A stretch of 64,000 nucleotides of DNA from Symsagittifera roscoffensis. Taxonomy: Eukaryota > Xenacoelomorpha > Acoela > Convolutidae. The position numbers and the translations under genes were made by a program. The notes under the pieces are model-generated. The model saw nothing but the letters and a program-made list of their open reading frames with translations, was not told where the DNA came from and did not search any database. This document shows, one piece after another, positions 59,260 through 64,000 of this stretch (position 1 is the stretch's first letter; the number at the start of each line of letters is the position of its first letter). The stretch covers positions 39,945,797 through 40,009,796 of the forward strand of contig NC_087071.1 in the NCBI RefSeq assembly GCF_963678635.1. Direction: 5' to 3'.

Positions 59260-59602
59260 ATGAAAGTTAATCAGCATAAATTTGAGGCTTTTGCAGCCGC
59301 TTGTTTACAAAATGAGTACGATATCAAGGAGCACGCATCTGATGATAACATGATGAGCAATGCTCAAATGGAGAGGGATTTGTGAGTATGTTTCTGATCT
59401 CGAAGAGGTTGCCCGCAATTCTGTCACAGGTCAAAATCATCGCCCAGGGCATCTCATAATTGGCGAAATCTTCGATCACATCTTCATTGAACCTGTTAAA
59501 CAATATAAATTGAGACCCATACAAAAAGATTTTTCGCGCCAATTATTTATTTTTTTTGCCAAACTCGAATTAAAATCATCATTAAGTAAGAGTAAGTCAT
59601 AA
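59260..59602 (+). other. Possible small split coding region
   Basis: An ATG at 59260 follows an acceptor-like AACTGCAG and opens a 41-codon frame (MKVNQHKFEAFAAACLQNEY, then DIKEHASDDNMMSNAQMERD) ending at a donor-like TT/GTGAGTATG at 59382. A possible 48-bp intron would end at TTCTGTCACAG near 59429. A second open frame follows (59360-59602, with GHLIIGEIFDHIFIEPVKQY), but simple splicing at these sites does not join the two in phase. No family recognised, so this is a weak candidate. Confidence 0.2.
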
Positions 59603-59609
59603 AACTTTT

Positions 59610-60670
59610 TCTTGTTGGTTTCTTCTTCAAAAATGATTTTCAAATAATTTTACCAAAAAGTTAGTGATCCAAATCCTAATACAAATCTTATTAATCCAAA
59701 AAAGTATCTTGATAGTTTGAAGCAGATTGAAAATCAGAATTGAATGTTCTAAAAAAAACGTATTCAGCAGTTCAATTGTTTCTTATCTTGAAAACTAAAC
59801 TAAATTTTGGAAAGTATGGCATCAAAAGCTGACGATTTCAAGCTATAGGCAATTCGATAATGTTTTTCATTTCTAAACTGGGCAACAATTTGAGTAACTT
59901 CAAGCAATCATAAGAGTTTTCAAGCATCCTAACTTGAGAGAGCAGAATTTTTATTTGTACTATGGTCAAACTTGAGAAGAGAACACAACTTGTTCAGAGA
60001 AAATAAAAATAAAGGATGAAAATTGGTACGATCAGAATCGGAAAAAAATTTAACAGGGTTCTTTTATCGGGGTTCTTTCTATACTTGGAATAAACGTTAT
60101 AGCATAATGGGCAACTAGTGAAGTTCCAACTAATTCTGTTCGAATCGGGCAATGACAGAAGAATAGATCGAGGAAGGATTTTTTTGGTTATTTTTCTAGA
60201 GTGCAGCTTTACAAAAACCGAATGAGACTAGGAGATTGAGGAACAGGTCCAGAATGATATGGGACCAGATGAAGATGCTCAAACATCGACTGCGAAATTA
60301 ATTTGATCGAAAATAGGAGGAAACCAGACAGAGAAAAAACAACACAAGCTGTGCACCGCACCCTACTGTCGGAATCCTGTAAGACTCGTGCTAAAAAATC
60401 GCGATTCAACGTCATGTGTGAGGCTATCGGGGAGAGGGGGAGGGGTTCATGTATTACAATACGCCTTCCTGTCTCCAAGCTATTTTTTAAGATAGGGAAT
60501 AAGTTTTTAATGTATTGAGATAGGTTATAGGTTTTGCCATTTGTTAAGATACAATGTGTGGTAACATTCAAAAGTTTTTCGGATCCCGAATTTCCAATGT
60601 ATATTGTGTAGATAATGTGTAGATTTCCTCATCTATTAAGACATAAATAATTCAGTGTATCAATATTATG
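59610..60670. other. AT-rich spacer left of the large satellite
   Basis: No gene recognised. The minus-strand 120-codon frame at 60209-60571 has no recognisable motif and is probably chance. Confidence 0.45.
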
Positions 60671-60673
60671 TTA

Positions 60674-63600
60674 CCCACGTCGAGGTCCCAGAACTATGTC
60701 CACAGACTTTCGCGACTTTCGCAACCATTGTCTGGACTTTCGCGGCCCACGGCGCAACTCATGTCCAGACTTTCCAGACTCAAACTCTCGGAGGGACTAT
60801 GCAATTTGGGTCTAAATCGGGATGCGGCGCGACCCTTGGCGCGAATCATGTTCAGACTTAACAGACCGTATGTCCAGACTTTCCAGACTCAAACTCTCGG
60901 AGGGACTATGCAATTTGGGTCTAAATCCGGATCCGGCGCGACCCTTGGCGCGACTCATGTTCAGACTTAACAGACCGTATGTCCAGACTTTCCAGACTCA
61001 AACTCTCGGAGTGACTATGCAATATGGGTCTAAATCTGGATGCGGCCCGATTATTGGCGCCACTCATGTCCAGACTTAACAGACCGTATGTCCAGACATT
61101 TTAGACTCAAACTCTCGGAGCAACTATGCAATTTGGGTCTTAATCCGGATGGAGCGCGATTATTGGTGCGACTCATGTCCAGAATTAACAAACCGTATAT
61201 CCAGACTTTTCAGACTCAAACTATCGGAGCGACTAGACAATTTGGATCTAAATCCGGATGCGGCGCGACTCATGTCCAGACTTGACAGACCGTATGTCCA
61301 GACTTTTCAGACTCAAACTATCGGAGCGACTAGACAACTTGGGTCTAAATCCGGATGCGGCGCGACTCATTTCCAGACTTAACAGACCGTATGTCCAGAC
61401 TTTCCAGACTCAAACTCTCGGAGCGACTATGCAATTTGGGTCTAAATCCGGATGCTGCGCGACCCTTGGCGCGACTCATGCCCAGACTTATATAGACCGT
61501 ATGTTCAGACTTTCCAGACTCAAACTTTCGGAGCGACTATGCAATTTGGGTCTAAATCCGGATGCGGCGTGACTCATGTCCAGACTTAACAGAACGTATG
61601 TCCAGACTTTCCAGAGTCAAACTTTCGAAGCGACTATGCAATTTGGGTCTGAATCCGGATGCGGCGCGATTATTGGCGCGACTCATGTCCAGACTTAACA
61701 GACCGTATGTCCAGACTTTCCAGACTCAAACTCTCTGAGCTACTATGCAATTTGGGTCTAGAACCGGATGCAGCCCGTTTATTAGCGCCACTCATGTCCA
61801 GACTTAACAGACCGTATGTCCAGACTTTCCAGACTCAAACTATCGGAGCGGCTATGCAATTTGGGTGTAAATCCGGATGCGGCGCGACTCATGTCCAGAC
61901 TTAACAGACCGTATGTCCAGACTTTCCAGACTCAAACTCTCCGAGCGACTATGCAATTTAGGTCTAAATCCGGATGCGGTGCGACCCTTGGCGCGACTTA
62001 TGTCCAAACCTAACAATCCGTATGTCCAGACTTTCCAGACTCATGTCCAGACTTAACAGACCGTATGTCCAGACCTTCCAGACTCAAAATCTCTGAGCTA
62101 CTATGCAATTTGGGTCTAAATCCGGATGCGGCCTATTTATTGGCGCCACTCATGTCCAGACTTAACAGACCGTAAGTCCAGGCCTTCCAGACTCAAACTC
62201 TCTGAGCTACTATGCAATTTGGGTCTAAATCCAGATGCGGCGCGACTCATGCACAGACTTAACAAACCGTATGTCCAGACTTTCCAGACTCAAACTCTCC
62301 GAGCGACTGTGCAATTTGGGTCTAAATCCGGATGCGGTGCGACCCTTGGCGCGACTCATGTCCAAATATAACAGACCGTATGTCCAGACTTTCCAGACTC
62401 CTGTCCAAACTTAACAGACCGTATGTCCAGACTTTCCAGACTCAAACTCTCTGAGCTACTATGCAATGTGGGTCTAAATCCGGATGCGGCCCGTTTATTG
62501 GCGCCATTCATGTCCAGACTTAACAGACCGTATGTCCAGACTTTCCAGACTCAAACTATCGGAGCGACTATGCAATTTAGGTCTAAATCCGGATGCGGCG
62601 CGACTCATATCCAGACTTAACAGACCGTATGTCCAGACTTTCCAGACTCAAACTCTCCGAGCGACTGTGCAATTTGGGTCTAAATCCGGATGCGGTTCGA
62701 CCCTTGGCGCGATTCTTGTCCAAAATTAACAGACCGTATGTCCAGACTTTCCAGAATCATGTCCAGACTTAACAGACCGTATGTCCAGACTTTCCTGACT
62801 CAAACTCTCTGAGCTACTACGCAATTTGGGTTTAAATCCGGATGCGGTCCGTTTATTGGCGCCACTCATGTCCAGACTTAACAGACCGTATGTCCAGACT
62901 TTCCAAACTCAAACTATCGGAGCGACTATGCAATTTGGGTCTAAATCCGGATGCGGCGCGACTCATGTCTAGACTTAACAGACCGTATGTCCTGACTTTC
63001 CAGACTCAAACTCTCCGAGCGACTATGCAATTTGGGTCTAAATCCAGATGCGGTGCGACCCTTGGCGCGACTCTTGTCCAAACTTAACAGACCGTATGAC
63101 CAGACTTTCCAGACTCAAACTCACGGAGCGACTACCAATTTGGGTCTAAATCCGGATGCTGCGCAACCCTTGGCGCTAATCATGTCCAGACTTAAGAAAC
63201 CGTATGTCCAGACTTTCCAGACTCAAACTCTCGGAGCGACTATGCAATTTGGGTCTTAACCCGGATGCGGCGCGATTATTGGTGCGACTCATATCCAGAA
63301 TTACCAGACCGTATGTCCAGAATTTCCAGACTCAAAATCTCGGAGCGAATATGCAATTAGAATCTAAATCCGGATGCGGCGCGACTCATGTCCGGACTTA
63401 ACAGACCGTATGTCCAGACTTTCCAGAGTCAAACTCTCGAAGCGACTATGCAATTTGGGTCTAAACCCGGATGCGGCGCCACCCTTGGCGCGACTCATGT
63501 CCAGACTTAAGAAACCGTATGTCCAGACTTTCCAGACTCAAACTCTCGGAGCGACTATGCAATTTGAGTCTAGAGCCGGATGCGCGGCGCGACTCATGTC

Positions 63601-64000
63601 CAGACCTAACAAACCGTATGTCCAGACTTTCCAGAGTCAAACTCTCGGGGCGACTATGCAATTTGGGTCTGAATCTGGATGCGGTGTCACCCTTGGCGCG
63701 ACTCATGTCCAGACCTAGCAGACAGTCTGTCCAGAGTTTCCAGACTCAAACTCTCGGAGCGACTATGCAATTTGGGTCTAAACCCAGATGCGGCGCGACC
63801 CTTGGCGCGTCTCATGTCCAAACTTAACAGACCGTATGTTTAGACTTTCCAGACTCAAAATCTCGGAGCGACACTGCAATTTGGGTCTAAATCCGGATTC
63901 GGCCTGACCCTTGGCGCGACTCATGTCCAAACTTAACAGACCGTATGTCCAGACTTTCCAGACACAAACATTCGGAGCGACTATGCACTTTGGGTCTTAA
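60674..64000 (+). repeat. Satellite of 97- and 109-bp monomers, CGAC type
   Basis: Opens with the leader CCCACGTCGAGGTCCCAGAAC. The first 100 bp is degenerate, like 18708. Then come about 31 monomers. Each contains ATGTCCAGACTT, AACAGACCGTATGTCC, AGACTTTCCAGACTCAAACT, CTCGGAGCGACTATGCAATT and TGGGTCTAAATCCGGATGCG. Long monomers add GCGACCCTTGGC (12 bp). The word GTCCAGACTT occurs twice per monomer, showing an older sub-repeat. The array runs off the right edge. Monomer lengths are not multiples of three, so no frame can stay open through it. Confidence 0.97.
61680..63112 (+). repeat. Four copies of a 358-bp higher-order repeat
   Basis: Copies start at 61680, 62039, 62397 and 62755 (offsets 359, 358, 358). 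Each contains three monomer types in fixed order: one with CTCTGAGCTACTATGC and GCCCGTTTATTGGCGCC, one with CTATCGGAGCGAC, and one with CTCTCCGAGCGACTGTGC and GCGACCCTTGGCGCGAC, followed by an extra half monomer. Monomers outside this block do not follow the order. Confidence 0.85.

Noticed and set aside
60655-63827. Many overlapping 65-118-codon open frames with a repeated peptide (SRLSRLKLSERLCNLGLNPD)
   Set aside because: Monomer lengths of 97 and 109 bp rotate the frame each repeat, so all three frames give the same peptide by turns. This is satellite DNA, not coding.
60674-64000. CRISPR-like regular repeats
   Set aside because: Monomers are contiguous with no unique spacers, the period is 97/109 bp, and the window is eukaryotic.

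Overview
The window is AT-rich, gene-poor eukaryotic DNA, almost certainly from an invertebrate animal. It holds decayed BEL/Pao-type retroelements (a group known only from animals), a Ty3/gypsy-type retroelement, CR1/Jockey-like LINE reverse transcriptases, a tRNA-derived SINE-like head, a eukaryotic-type tRNA-Arg with a Pol III T-run terminator, and splice-like signals with possible very short introns. There is no operon structure and no bacterial gene. I cannot name the phylum.

Layout: 1-3.6 kb, remains of a Ty3/gypsy element running in from the left and ending in a probable LTR. 3.75-13.76 kb, the left arm of a long-TIR element whose inner part was amplified into six tandem units; 13.76-15.25 kb, unique sequence with an open 187-codon frame. 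15.25-18.4 kb, AT-rich spacer with perfect hairpins. 18.49-19.4 kb, a palindromic CCGCTCAAA array that flanks a CGAC-type array and a tRNA-Arg(UCG). 19.77-20.70 kb, a 0.93-kb palindromic element with 12-bp inverted CCCGGG termini. 20.7-23.0 kb (minus), 25.2-26.4 kb (plus) and 31.2-33.3 kb (minus), three BEL/Pao remains (pol, gag, gag). 29.0-31.2 kb, a tandem duplication, a SINE-like head and a C-rich tract. 37.49-38.84 kb, a complete-looking non-autonomous element with about 460-480-bp TIRs of the same family as the 3.75-kb element. 39.17-41.05 kb, the only long intact protein-coding frame (about 620 codons, helical, function unknown). 41.9-43.0 kb, a tandem duplication. 43.4-44.0 kb, a CGAC-type array. 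44.5-45.8 and 51.9-53.5 kb (minus), LINE remnants, the second carrying a tandem 1.03-kb duplication. 47.2-51.0 kb, a three-copy 1.1-1.4-kb array. 54.6-55.1 kb, a duplicated 111-bp exon-like segment. 56.9-57.7 kb, CGAC-type arrays interrupted by a 194-bp inverted-repeat element. 60.67-64.0 kb, a satellite of 97/109-bp monomers containing four copies of a 358-bp higher-order repeat and running off the right edge.

The most unusual features are the scattered CGAC-type arrays that share both a motif grammar and a CCCGGGT(C/T)GAGG-like leader, the CCCGGG-bounded palindromic elements, and the six-unit amplification inside a TIR element. Most short open frames here are chance or repeat artefacts. Only the gene at 39.17-41.05 kb and the tRNA are proposed as probably functional.
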